Part shown: one piece after another, positions 8,779 to 17,061 of the stretch
How the letters are laid out: each line of letters opens with the position of its first letter
How positions within the stretch are numbered: position 1 is the first letter of the stretch
DNA from: Candidatus Cloacimonadota bacterium
GTDB taxonomy: Bacteria; Cloacimonadota; Cloacimonadia; Cloacimonadales; JAJBBL01
Length of the DNA stretch: 64,000 bases
Direction: 5' to 3'
NCBI GenBank assembly: GCA_019429305.1
Contig: JAHYIR010000001.1
Coordinates: forward strand, 62,001-126,000
Notes under the pieces: model-generated
Told to the model about the DNA's origin: nothing
Database searches by the model: none
What the model saw: only the letters and a program-made list of their open reading frames with translations
Translations under genes and position numbers: made by a program

Positions 8779-10539
8779 TTATCCCGCTTCTTCCTGATGC
8801 AGGAATTGTAATTCAACTAACTTTTTGTACTCAGGAGAACTAACTAGTAGTTCATTATGAGAACCCTGATCAATAATTCTTCCGTCTTGGAAGAGCAATA
8901 TTTTATCGGCATTAACGACTGAAGATAGCCGATGTGCTACGATCACAGCCGTCTTATCGTGTAAGATCGTTTCTATTGCTTTCTGAATTCTCGCTTCAGT
9001 ACGAATATCAACAGAGGCAGTAGCTTCATCGAGAATGATCAATTCCGGTGAAAAGACCATTGCCCGGGCGAAACTGAGAAGTTGTTTCTCTCCCACAGAA
9101 ACATTCTGTCCCCGCTCTTTGATCTCCGAATAGATACCATCAGGTTGCTTCTTAAGGAAATCATCAGCCCTTACTATATGTAAGGATTTTTCGATTTCCT
9201 GCTCTGATATGTCATCATTATAGATACGGATGTTTTCTCTGATATCACCGGGGAAAAGATAGATATCCTGCAATACTAGACCAATCTTCTGACGCCATTT
9301 TTTCATCTCCAGTTCATTCAGATTGATTCCATCAACATAAATACCACCTTGCTGTACCTGGTAAAACTGACAGAGCAAGCTTACTGTTGTCGTTTTTCCG
9401 CTCCCGGATGCTCCGACTAAGGCAATTTTCTCACCTTTATTGATCGTGAAGCTTACATCTTTCAGAACCCATTCATCTTCTTTATACTGAAACCAAACAT
9501 TGCGAAACTCTATTTTCTCATTGAAATGAGGAGTAATTGAGTTCTTTAAGCCATCTGTTTCAGGTAGTAAAGCGAGTATTCCAAAGATCCTCTGTAGCGA
9601 GGCAAAAGCACGCTGGATCTGATTAATGTTTTCCGAGATCATTAAGAGAGGCCAAAAGATCCTTTGAGAATACTGGACAAAGACAATCAATGTCCCGATT
9701 GTAACTGCACCGATTAGGATCTGTGGTACCATCAAATATACGAGTAGTACTACAATTACCGTTTCTAACAAGAAACCGTATAAACCCCAAAAACTGTATT
9801 CGGTAAACATTGCCCGAGCATCAATATTCTTCTTCTCTCGAGCTTTTTCATCTAAGATCTTTGCTACTTTATCCTGACGGTTAAATAACTGTATGATTGA
9901 TATGCCTTGAATATATTCCGTCATAACACCTGTTATATCGGCGTTTAATTCTCTTACTCTCCTAAAAAAACGACTCAGATAGCGAGCTACGAAGAAAACG
10001 CTAACTACTATGATCGAGATAGGGATCATGAGAATGATAGTAATGTTCCAGTTCCTCAGAAACATTACAGTAACCATTCCGGAAAAGAAAAGAAGATTAC
10101 CCAAGATCATGACAGATAGTTCGGAAAAGAGTTGTCTGACATTCTCACAATCACTTTCTACACGAGCTATTAATTCTCCTACAGGATTATAATCAAAGTA
10201 CTTCACCGGTAGCTTGAGAAAGTGATCAAAGACCTGAAACTTCAAGCGGGTGATGATCTTTACTCCCATCTTAGCTAAAGTGATGATCTGAAAATAGGTC
10301 AAAAGACCGGAAACTACTACTATTCCTACAAATAGTCCGGCATAGAGATAGAGCTCAGATATATTCTTATCAGGAACAATATGATCCAATATATGAGCTA
10401 TGATCAGCGGATCTAACAACCTGAGCACCGATGTGACTAGCATCATCGAGAGTCCGGCAATAAATAACCACTTCTCTTGCCAAATGTATGGAAATAGCTT
10501 CTTAACTATCTTAACATCGAACTTCTTTTTCTTCTCCAT
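8779..10539 (-). CDS. Heterodimeric ABC exporter subunit with altered signature motif
   Basis: 586 residues with an exporter transmembrane domain (about 15-320) and an ATPase domain (about 345-580). Walker A GASGSGKTTTVSL, Walker B ELIILDEATASVD with the catalytic Glu intact, switch His in VAHRLS. The signature is VSVGEKQLLSFARA instead of LSGGQ. With the partner's Asp-type Walker B this gives one degenerate and one working ATP site. ATG at 10539 with AGGGAG upstream. The out-of-frame ATG at 10546 is not used here. The start lies 25 bases after an intrinsic terminator that is itself preceded by a small leader ORF, suggesting attenuation control. Confidence 0.92.
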   Translation of the reverse strand: MEKKKKFDVKIVKKLFPYIWQEKWLFIAGLSMMLVTSVLRLLDPLIIAHILDHIVPDKNISELYLYAGLFVGIVVVSGLLTYFQIITLAKMGVKIITRLKFQVFDHFLKLPVKYFDYNPVGELIARVESDCENVRQLFSELSVMILGNLLFFSGMVTVMFLRNWNITIILMIPISIIVVSVFFVARYLSRFFRRVRELNADITGVMTEYIQGISIIQLFNRQDKVAKILDEKAREKKNIDARAMFTEYSFWGLYGFLLETVIVVLLVYLMVPQILIGAVTIGTLIVFVQYSQRIFWPLLMISENINQIQRAFASLQRIFGILALLPETDGLKNSITPHFNEKIEFRNVWFQYKEDEWVLKDVSFTINKGEKIALVGASGSGKTTTVSLLCQFYQVQQGGIYVDGINLNELEMKKWRQKIGLVLQDIYLFPGDIRENIRIYNDDISEQEIEKSLHIVRADDFLKKQPDGIYSEIKERGQNVSVGEKQLLSFARAMVFSPELIILDEATASVDIRTEARIQKAIETILHDKTAVIVAHRLSSVVNADKILLFQDGRIIDQGSHNELLVSSPEYKKLVELQFLHQEEAG

Positions 10540-10563
10540 TGCTCATTTCTCCCTGTTCAGTGC

Positions 10564-10597
10564 AAAAAAAAACGCCGCAGGATGGTACCCGCGGCGC
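10564..10597 (-). terminator. Intrinsic terminator in the leader of the ABC exporter genes
   Basis: Read on the minus strand: CGCCGC (10596-10591), a 12-base loop region, GCGGCG (10578-10573), then nine T residues. It stands between the leader ORF (10618-10701) and the exporter ATG at 10539. It could terminate mscS transcripts or act as an attenuator for the exporter; its position 25 bases before the coding start favours attenuation. Confidence 0.8.
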
Positions 10598-10617
10598 TAC
10601 TAAGTTCTCTTTTCAAT

Positions 10618-10701
10618 TTAATTGGCGATGGGACACCTATTCCTCTGATTAATGATCTTCTGAGTGACAATCAATAATGCTCTATCTTTTCCCATTTCCA
10701 T
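10618..10701 (-). CDS. Putative 27-residue leader peptide upstream of the ABC exporter
   Basis: ATG at 10701 preceded by GAGGAG (10716-10711) with a 9-base spacer, 27 codons, TAA at 10620-10618. The peptide begins MEMGKDRALL and ends RNRCPIAN. The region round its start codon (10698-10710) can pair with its own last codons (10618-10631) as a 13-pair stem with a single bulge. An intrinsic terminator follows 20 bases after the stop. The order leader ORF, terminator, BmrCD-type exporter matches ribosome-mediated attenuation as known for Bacillus bmrCD with its bmrB leader. Translation is inferred, not shown. Confidence 0.55.
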   Translation of the reverse strand: MEMGKDRALLIVTQKIINQRNRCPIAN

Positions 10702-10787
10702 CGCAATTAACTCCTCATAATTTTGCAACTAAAAAAAATATCAGGTGTTCAGATGTCAAATGTTTTTTATTTTTTCTTGCTATCTCT

Positions 10788-11594
10788 TTACTGATTCTTC
10801 ACATGAACATCCATCTGTGGGAATGGAATGCTGATATTATTCTTATCAAATTCTTCTTTTACCTGTTCGGTAACATCAAAAAAAACTGTCCAATAATCTT
10901 CGGTATTTGCCCATGCTCTGACAGTAAAGTTCAAAGAGCTGTCAGCTAATTCTCCCAATCTGATAAATGGTTCGGGGTCTTTATGGATCATTTGATGTCT
11001 ATCAATAACACCTTTGATGATGCCCTTTACTTTCTTGATGTCAGAATCATAACTTACACCAAATTTGAAATCAACACGTCGCTTCCCTTCGGTTGTGTAA
11101 TTAGTTATCACACCGCTCATTATTTGTGAATTTGGGATGATGATGGTTTTATTATCAAAAGATTTAAAGACTGTACTAAACATACTAATGCTGTGAACTG
11201 CACCTAATACACCGGCAGCTTCTACTGCATCTCCAACTCTGAAGGGTTTAAAAAATATTATCAATAAACCTGCAGCAAAGTTCGCGAGAGTGCCCTGTAA
11301 GGCAAAACCAACAGCTAAACCAGCAGCACCAATAACTGCAATGAAAGATGTCGTTTCAATCCCTATCTGCGAAAGTGCTGCCAAGATGACAAACACCCAG
11401 AGTATAATATTGATCAAAGATGCAGTAAACGTTATTATAGCTTTTTCAATGAGTCTTTTACCCATGATTTTGATAATTAACTTTCTGATAAACTTGATTA
11501 CAATACTTCCAACAATCAAGATCACTATTGCCGAAATAAGTCGAATACCGAATGTAGACCCCCACTCCATGATTTGTGGTACTAATTCTTCCAT
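10788..11594 (-). CDS. mscS: MscS-family mechanosensitive channel
   Basis: About 268 residues. Three hydrophobic N-terminal segments, the third holding the pore-lining Gly/Ala-rich helix AAGLAVGFALQGTLANFAAG, followed by IIFFKPFRVGDAVE and the cytoplasmic vestibule domain. It releases solutes on hypo-osmotic shock at the inner membrane. ATG at 11594 is chosen because GGAGG lies just upstream; a TTG four codons earlier would overlap that site. Small MscS size class (E. coli MscS is 286 residues). The gene stands alone on the minus strand, and the exporter leader lies downstream. Confidence 0.92.
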   Translation of the reverse strand: MEELVPQIMEWGSTFGIRLISAIVILIVGSIVIKFIRKLIIKIMGKRLIEKAIITFTASLINIILWVFVILAALSQIGIETTSFIAVIGAAGLAVGFALQGTLANFAAGLLIIFFKPFRVGDAVEAAGVLGAVHSISMFSTVFKSFDNKTIIIPNSQIMSGVITNYTTEGKRRVDFKFGVSYDSDIKKVKGIIKGVIDRHQMIHKDPEPFIRLGELADSSLNFTVRAWANTEDYWTVFFDVTEQVKEEFDKNNISIPFPQMDVHVKNQ

Positions 11595-11836
11595 CTTAAC
11601 CTCCAAATATATTTAATAAATAATTATATTAATTCTCTTTTCTTTTGAGCTATTATGTCAAGCTAATCAGAAAAATCTGTTCTAGATCAATATTACGAGG
11701 AAGTACAATTTTCCATGAACCATGAATTGACGCTATTGAATGCCTTTACTTTCAGCTATTCTTCCTAAATATAGGAGATCGATAATTACATCGTTGGTTG
11801 ATCATTTCATTTTTACTTATAGAGATATTATATTCG

Positions 11837-11865
11837 TTGACAAATCACCATTTAAATGTTAAAAT
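11837..11865 (+). promoter_or_regulatory. Promoter of the exported GyrI-like gene
   Basis: TTGACA (11837-11842), 17-base spacer, TAAAAT (11860-11865), 31 bases before the ATG at 11896. A near-consensus sigma-70 type promoter. The rest of the 300-base gap after mscS shows no other recognisable element. Confidence 0.65.
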
Positions 11866-11895
11866 ATACTTTGATAAAATCTTAAGGAGAGAGCT

Positions 11896-12579
11896 ATGAA
11901 AATGTTATATGTATTCACAGTAATGGCTTTACTATTGTCGTCTTATGCTCTAATAGCAGAGCAAACATCCTTTACAAAAAGCCACGATAGTAGTCATGAT
12001 ATAATGACAAAAAAGGAAGATATATCAAGTACCAGCCAAATGGAGAAAGATTTTACTGAGCAAGTTGATGAAGCTAAGAAAGTGCGGCTTACTGAGCTTC
12101 GAATTAAAGAAATCGAAGAATGCATGATAGTAGGTAAAAGTAGACGGTTTGTTTTTGATCAAGAGAAGGTAAATCCCGTTCCAGCTTTTTGGGCAGAATG
12201 TCTTAAAGATGGAACAGTAGAGACTTTAATAGGGTTACCTCAAAACCTACATCCTGATGTGTTAGTTGGATGGTATGGTGATTTCAATTGGGAAGATGAT
12301 AGTTTGACCTGTATTGTGGGTGTGATTACTGCCATTGATGCTCCTGTTCCTGAAGGGATGACCTCTTTTATGATCCCGACTTCCAGATTTGCAGTCGGAA
12401 CTATTGTCGGAGTAGAACCTGATTTATATATGATGGCTCACGATCTAACAATGAATAAAATTGAAGAACTCGGAATCGAAATTGACGAGGAAAGATTGTA
12501 CGAAATAGAGTGGTATGACACAAGATTTCATGTCAGTGCGAATGAAAAATTAATCGATCTATATATACCAGTAAAATAA
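11896..12579 (+). CDS. Exported protein with GyrI-like effector-binding domain
   Basis: 227 residues. The N-terminus (about 1-22) is a signal peptide with a hydrophobic core and an ALIAEQ cleavage region. A charged linker to about residue 60 is followed by a GyrI-like (AraC effector-binding type) domain: IKEIEECMIVGKSR, NPVPAFWAECLKDGT, then VGWYGDF and the C-terminal YEIEWYDTRF region. A cytoplasmic paralogue without signal peptide lies at 15780. GyrI-like domains are usually intracellular small-molecule binders, so an exported copy is unusual. AAGGAGAG ribosome-binding site. Function unknown; ligand binding in the periplasm is a guess. Confidence 0.75.
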   Translation: MKMLYVFTVMALLLSSYALIAEQTSFTKSHDSSHDIMTKKEDISSTSQMEKDFTEQVDEAKKVRLTELRIKEIEECMIVGKSRRFVFDQEKVNPVPAFWAECLKDGTVETLIGLPQNLHPDVLVGWYGDFNWEDDSLTCIVGVITAIDAPVPEGMTSFMIPTSRFAVGTIVGVEPDLYMMAHDLTMNKIEELGIEIDEERLYEIEWYDTRFHVSANEKLIDLYIPVK

Positions 12580-12669
12580 TCATCAAATAATAGTGATATC
12601 GATTATTCCTTGACAACTGACTTTAATAAAGTTTTCAATAATATCAGGTTAATAAGATATGGAGGTATT

Positions 12670-13542
12670 ATGAACAAGGCGTTTTATTTGAATTTGATAG
12701 TGATTTTTATCACATCAAGCACCCTGATCGCAGAACCGTGGAAAATAACATCGGATGCTAGTATTTCTCTCAGCCAGAGTTCGTATAGTGATAATTGGGC
12801 AGGGACTGAATTAGGAAGTATTTCTTGGACAGCATCCAGCAACTCAGCTGCCGAGAAACAATTGTCTGATATTATGCATAATAGAACAACCCTCAAGCTC
12901 TCTTTCGGACAAACTCATCAACAGAGAATTACAGATGAGGGGGATAAGGATTGGAGCAAGCCGGAAAAATCAAATGATAAGATTGATTTAGAATCACTCT
13001 TAAGATTTACTCTGCAGGTATATGTTGATCCATTTATTGCTGCCCGCTGGGAAAGCCAATTTCTCGATTTAAGTGATCCGACAAAAACAAGGATAATCAA
13101 CCCGAGCCGCTTTACAGAATCTGCAGGTATTATGCGTAACTTCATCAAAGAAGATGATCATTCACTCTCTGCTCGATTGGGTGCTGCTTTTAGGCAAAAT
13201 GTGGACCGTGATGCTTTGGTTAATGATACACGAGAAACTGTAACAACGAACGATGGTGGTATTCAGTTTATTGCTGAGTACATGAGAAGATTCCTTCCTC
13301 AAGATATACTTTATAATAGCAGATTAGAGGTTTATCAGGCACTCTTCAATTCAGAAGAAGATGAACTGCCCAATGATAACTGGAAAGCTGTTGATGTTTT
13401 ATGGCAACATTCACTATCTACGAAAATCTGGTCTATCATCAATGCCGGTCTTTTCTTTGAGATGGTCTATGATAAAGAGCAGGTTGATGAACTACAATTC
13501 AGACAAACTTTAGGATTAGGAGTATTCTTCCAACTATATTAA
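12670..13542 (+). CDS. DUF3078-type exported beta-rich protein
   Basis: About 290 residues. ATG at 12670 has GGAGG at 12661-12665, so the longer ORF beginning at 12610 is not used. Signal peptide ending near STLIAEPW. The mature part has the Trp/Asn-rich start SQSSYSDNWAG and alternating amphipathic strands, as in DUF3078 proteins of Bacteroidota and relatives, which look like outer-membrane beta-barrels. It follows the exported GyrI-like gene by 90 bases and ends at a terminator. Function unknown. Confidence 0.7.
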   Translation: MNKAFYLNLIVIFITSSTLIAEPWKITSDASISLSQSSYSDNWAGTELGSISWTASSNSAAEKQLSDIMHNRTTLKLSFGQTHQQRITDEGDKDWSKPEKSNDKIDLESLLRFTLQVYVDPFIAARWESQFLDLSDPTKTRIINPSRFTESAGIMRNFIKEDDHSLSARLGAAFRQNVDRDALVNDTRETVTTNDGGIQFIAEYMRRFLPQDILYNSRLEVYQALFNSEEDELPNDNWKAVDVLWQHSLSTKIWSIINAGLFFEMVYDKEQVDELQFRQTLGLGVFFQLY

Positions 13543-13573
13543 TCCAAGAGTATTGTTCGAATAATCTTTCTAC

Positions 13574-13610
13574 ACAGGGGGAAGCCGAACTCGGTTACCC
13601 CTGTTTTTTA
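13574..13610 (+). terminator. Intrinsic terminator after the DUF3078 gene
   Basis: ACAGGGG (13574-13580) pairs with CCCCTGT (13598-13604); the loop holds a smaller CCGA/TCGG hairpin. A run of T follows. Confidence 0.85.
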
Positions 13611-13636
13611 TTTATAGTAATGAACATAGAAATCAT

Positions 13637-13665
13637 TTGACATTATTTATTATCAATTATATAAG
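13637..13665 (+). promoter_or_regulatory. Promoter of the RCC1-repeat protein gene
   Basis: TTGACA (13637-13642), 17-base spacer, TATAAG (13660-13665), 67 bases before the ATG at 13733. Confidence 0.65.
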
Positions 13666-13732
13666 ATACAATAAGTAGTAGGGACTAAAAAAAGATCAAG
13701 ACTTTCATATAGCAATGCAAGGAGGTATATGT

Positions 13733-15736
13733 ATGATATACAGAAGCATTCTTATTAAGGTGTTAATAATCACACTTTTCTTATCAATATCTTTGGTATA
13801 TGCTCAGAATCAAGCTATAGTGGCGTGGGGGAGAGACAATTATGGTCAAATAACTGATGTTCCTGAAGGTAGCGATTTCATAGCCATAGCAGCTAAAGGT
13901 GACCACAGTCTGGCGTTACGACAAAATGGATCTTTAGTTGCTTGGGGACTAAACACCAATGGTCAATGTAATGTGCCTGCCGGAAACAATTATGTCTCTA
14001 TAGCTACAGGCAATTTTCATAGTCTTGCAATAAGAGATGATGGAACTATTGCTGCTTGGGGACGAGATAATGAGAATCAAGTTTCAGGAGTTCCAACATT
14101 TAATGATTTTACTGAAGTTTCCGGAGGTTATTATCATTGTGCGGCTTTAAGGGGAAATGGTACTATAGTCGGATGGGGAGCAAACAGTTATGGTCAAAGC
14201 AATCCACCGGCAGGGAATGATTTTGTAGCTGTGGCTGCCGGAGGTTTTCATAATATAGCCCTCAGAGAGAATGGGACAATCATTGCTTGGGGTAGAAATT
14301 GGAACGGTGTTTTAAATGTTCCGGCAGGGAATGATTTTGTGCAGATCAGTGCCGGATATTATCAAAACATTGCGTTAAGAGACAACGGAACAGTTGTTGT
14401 TTGGGGCAGTAATGAGTACGGTCAGGTAGCCAATACACCGACAACTGACGATTTTATAGCAGTTTCTACAGGTCTAGGACATAGCATGGCTTTGAGAGAT
14501 GATGGTAGTGTAACATGCTGGGGAGCAGGAGAAGAGGGACAAAGTGGTCTTTTTGATTACGGACAGAGTATAGACCCTGATGGTAATGATTTTGTTAGTA
14601 TTGCTGCCGGTAGAGTTCATAGTGTTGCACTCATAATGACAGAACCCCCATCTGAGTATACACTCACTATGGAGGTTGAGGGTAATGGAACAACAGACCC
14701 TGAACCGGGAGATCATGTTTATGATGTCGGGTTAGAGGTGTTGATAACAGCCATCCCTGATGATGATTGGCTTTTCGGCAGGTGGTTTATCAATGGGGAA
14801 GAGTTTTTTGAGAATCCTTATACAGTAACAATGAATACAAATATCATCGCTCTTGCTGTCTTCGTGTATGAAGAACCATTTTTACCTCCTCCCTTGAATT
14901 TAACTGCTACTGCAGGGGATAGCGTAGTTCATTTGGAATGGGAATTTCCTGATCTACCGGTTAGTTACATCAGACAAGATCTACAGGGTTTTAATGTCTA
15001 TCGTGATAGTGAACTACTAAATACAGAACCCATCTCAGAAATATTCTATGATGATCATGAAGTAGTCAATGGTATAACATATATCTATTATGTGACAGCA
15101 GTATATATTGAAGGGGAATCAGAACCGTCTAATACAGTCGAAGCAACTCCTCAAGAGCTGTTTTTGCCCCCTCCAAGTAACTTATCTTTCCAAGTTTTAG
15201 ATTATAGCTCTGTAAGTCTTAATTGGAGTGAACCGGACTATGAGCCAAGTGAATTATCATTGCTGGGTTACAATATCTACCGAGACAATGTCATAGTAAA
15301 TCCAGCCCCAGTAGTTGAGACTAATTATCTGGATTGCGGATTGGAACCGGATTTACCCTATACCTATTTTGTAACTGCTATCTATAATGAAGGGGAATCA
15401 GATCCGTCTGAAATGGTTGAAGTGTATGTTACCTCAGTGGGAGAAGATACGATCACTTATCATACTCGTCTTAATAGAAATTATCCCAATCCTTTTAATC
15501 CTGAAACTACAATATCTTTCTTCATTGCAGAACCGGGATATACCAAGATCGAAGTATTTAATCTTACCGGGCAGAAGATTACAACCTTGGTAGATAGTTT
15601 TTTAGAAGCAGGGGAACACTCTATTATCTGGGATGGGCGAAATTATAATAGTGAGATTGTTAGTAGCGGTATCTATATGTACAGAATGATCCAAGGGAAT
15701 TACAGTACTACCAAGAAGATGCTCTTAATGAAGTGA
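13733..15736 (+). CDS. Secreted RCC1 beta-propeller / FN3 protein with C-terminal sorting domain
   Basis: About 667 residues. ATG at 13733 is preceded by GGAGG (13721-13725). Signal peptide ends near LVYAQ. Seven tandem RCC1-like blades follow (about residues 20-300), each with a WG...NGQ / HSLALR pattern, enough for one closed propeller. Then an InlB-B-like bacterial repeat (TLTMEVEGNGTTDPEPG...), two fibronectin type III domains ending EGESEPSNTVEATP and EGESDPSEMVEVY, and a type A sorting / FlgD-like domain starting NYPNPFNPETTISF and ending in SGIYMYRM and KKMLLMK. Probably cell-surface and involved in binding. Promoter at 13637 and terminator at 15745 make it monocistronic. Confidence 0.85.
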   Translation: MIYRSILIKVLIITLFLSISLVYAQNQAIVAWGRDNYGQITDVPEGSDFIAIAAKGDHSLALRQNGSLVAWGLNTNGQCNVPAGNNYVSIATGNFHSLAIRDDGTIAAWGRDNENQVSGVPTFNDFTEVSGGYYHCAALRGNGTIVGWGANSYGQSNPPAGNDFVAVAAGGFHNIALRENGTIIAWGRNWNGVLNVPAGNDFVQISAGYYQNIALRDNGTVVVWGSNEYGQVANTPTTDDFIAVSTGLGHSMALRDDGSVTCWGAGEEGQSGLFDYGQSIDPDGNDFVSIAAGRVHSVALIMTEPPSEYTLTMEVEGNGTTDPEPGDHVYDVGLEVLITAIPDDDWLFGRWFINGEEFFENPYTVTMNTNIIALAVFVYEEPFLPPPLNLTATAGDSVVHLEWEFPDLPVSYIRQDLQGFNVYRDSELLNTEPISEIFYDDHEVVNGITYIYYVTAVYIEGESEPSNTVEATPQELFLPPPSNLSFQVLDYSSVSLNWSEPDYEPSELSLLGYNIYRDNVIVNPAPVVETNYLDCGLEPDLPYTYFVTAIYNEGESDPSEMVEVYVTSVGEDTITYHTRLNRNYPNPFNPETTISFFIAEPGYTKIEVFNLTGQKITTLVDSFLEAGEHSIIWDGRNYNSEIVSSGIYMYRMIQGNYSTTKKMLLMK

Positions 15737-15744
15737 TAGTTAGT

Positions 15745-15774
15745 AAAAGAGACGCCTTGTTAGGTGTCTCTTTT
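15745..15774. terminator. Bidirectional terminator
   Basis: AAAAGAGACGCCT, loop TGTT, then AGGTGTCTCTTTT. A-rich and T-rich flanks serve both the plus-strand RCC1 gene and the converging minus-strand gene ending at 15780. Confidence 0.85.
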
Positions 15775-15779
15775 CATCT

Positions 15780-16283
15780 TTATTTAATTGTTACGTAAAG
15801 GTCAATTACTCTCTTATTATCATCCTGACAGAACCGCTCATCATACCATTCAAATTCGAATCCTCTATCAGGATTATATTCTAATCCTTTTTCTTCAATC
15901 ATTTTAAAAGTCAGGTCATGAGCCATCATGTATATATCTGGTTCTTGTCCTTCTATAGTGGCTGCAGCATATTTGGTAGTTGCAATTTCTATAGCAGTCA
16001 GATTTTCCGGAACTTCGGTACTGGACTCAACAAAGACACCTATCAGATAAGTAAAGAAATGATTTTCTGGATTATAATCTCCACACCATCCGATTAATAC
16101 ATCCTGATATAGAAGGTCAGATCGTTTTTCTAAACCGTCAATAGTTCCATCTGAGAAGCACTTATCCCAAAAAGCTGGGATGGGATTTTCTTGCCCTTTT
16201 CTCACGCTACATCGGATGCTCTTCCCAATGATCTTACATTTCTTAATTTCTATTACTTTAAAAGCAGTTAACTCAGCTTGCAT
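15780..16283 (-). CDS. Cytoplasmic GyrI-like effector-binding domain protein
   Basis: 167 residues, all of it a GyrI-like domain and no DNA-binding domain. Shared motifs with the exported paralogue at 11896 include NPIPAFWDKCFSDGT, the QDVLIGWCGDY region, EPDIYMMAHDLT and the EFEWYDERF end. No signal peptide. GGAGAA ribosome-binding site. It is the last of three minus-strand genes. Likely a stand-alone small-molecule binding protein, ligand unknown. Confidence 0.8.
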   Translation of the reverse strand: MQAELTAFKVIEIKKCKIIGKSIRCSVRKGQENPIPAFWDKCFSDGTIDGLEKRSDLLYQDVLIGWCGDYNPENHFFTYLIGVFVESSTEVPENLTAIEIATTKYAAATIEGQEPDIYMMAHDLTFKMIEEKGLEYNPDRGFEFEWYDERFCQDDNKRVIDLYVTIK

Positions 16284-16314
16284 TTTTCTCCAATAGATAG
16301 TTATAAGTAATTGT

Positions 16315-16647
16315 CTATTTCAATACTACTGTAGCTATTGCAGGAGGGATAGGTACTCGCATATCTGGTCGCCATTTTTTTATGGCTAGATTAATCCATT
16401 CTCTTGAGAAATCAATTTTCTTGACTATTAGATAATGTTGATTCCCTTTCTTCTCAAGTTCATACTTCAATATATTAATTTTGATTGGACTTGATTCACC
16501 TTTTAGATCAATCACTACAAGGAGCGATTTTGTATTGGAATCAAGTTTTATCTCCTTAAGCGTTCCAATATCAGATAAATATGAGTTAATAAATGGTTTT
16601 AACACTTTAACTAAAGTGTTATCTTTGATCTTTCTTAAAACTGACAT
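16315..16647 (-). CDS. Conserved-looking hypothetical protein
   Basis: 110 residues from the ATG at 16647, which has GGAGG just upstream; an earlier in-frame start at 16671 has none. Mixed alpha/beta composition, no signal peptide, no membrane segment. A hydrophobic strand (SLLVVIDLKG) and a C-terminal WRPDMRVPIPPAIATVVL stretch stand out. It is the middle gene of the 15780-16969 trio. Family not recognised. Confidence 0.6.
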   Translation of the reverse strand: MSVLRKIKDNTLVKVLKPFINSYLSDIGTLKEIKLDSNTKSLLVVIDLKGESSPIKINILKYELEKKGNQHYLIVKKIDFSREWINLAIKKWRPDMRVPIPPAIATVVLK

Positions 16648-16687
16648 TAAAACCTCCTTCGTAAGTAGCAATAAAGTTTTAAATACC

Positions 16688-16969
16688 TTAACTAATACTC
16701 ATGTGTATCAATGCAAGAATACTTACTAACAAGCCAACAATAATGAAATTTAGTCCTGTCTGCATGAAATCATAATAGGCAGATATAGCTGTCCAAGCTC
16801 CAATTAAAGCGATAACTATACCCGGCCACTTAAGAGACCAGATACCGAGTACGAAGTATGCACACCCAATAACTATAACGGCATTTCTTCCGGCTGGGAT
16901 TGAAATACCTGGTATTCCATGAAGAAATAACCACAACCCTAAAAATACATTAAACCATGCTTTCCACAT
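16688..16969 (-). CDS. Small membrane protein resembling SPW-repeat proteins
   Basis: 93 residues with four hydrophobic segments covering almost the whole protein. The GLWLFLHGIPGIS start and the GIWSLKWPGIVIALIGAW block resemble the SPW-repeat family of small membrane proteins, though the diagnostic SPW triplet itself is not present. First gene of a minus-strand trio, with a promoter at 17062-17091. Function unknown. Confidence 0.55.
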   Translation of the reverse strand: MWKAWFNVFLGLWLFLHGIPGISIPAGRNAVIVIGCAYFVLGIWSLKWPGIVIALIGAWTAISAYYDFMQTGLNFIIVGLLVSILALIHMSIS

Positions 16970-17061
16970 TTTTCCTCCATTCGATCCTTACAAACGTTTA
17001 TGGACGATACCTTCCATAGATACCCCAGACATGCGATTTTAATAAGATAATCACACCTATT

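Noticed and set aside
10575-10597. T-box-like sequence on the plus strand (AGGATGGTACCCGCGG)
   Set aside because: It has an extra base compared with the T-box core, there is no plus-strand gene directly downstream, and on the minus strand the same bases form an ordinary terminator with nine T residues.
10677-10949. 90-residue plus-strand reading frame
   Set aside because: It runs antisense through the end of mscS and across the leader ORF, is rich in Phe/Leu/Cys with no family features, and has no ribosome-binding site.
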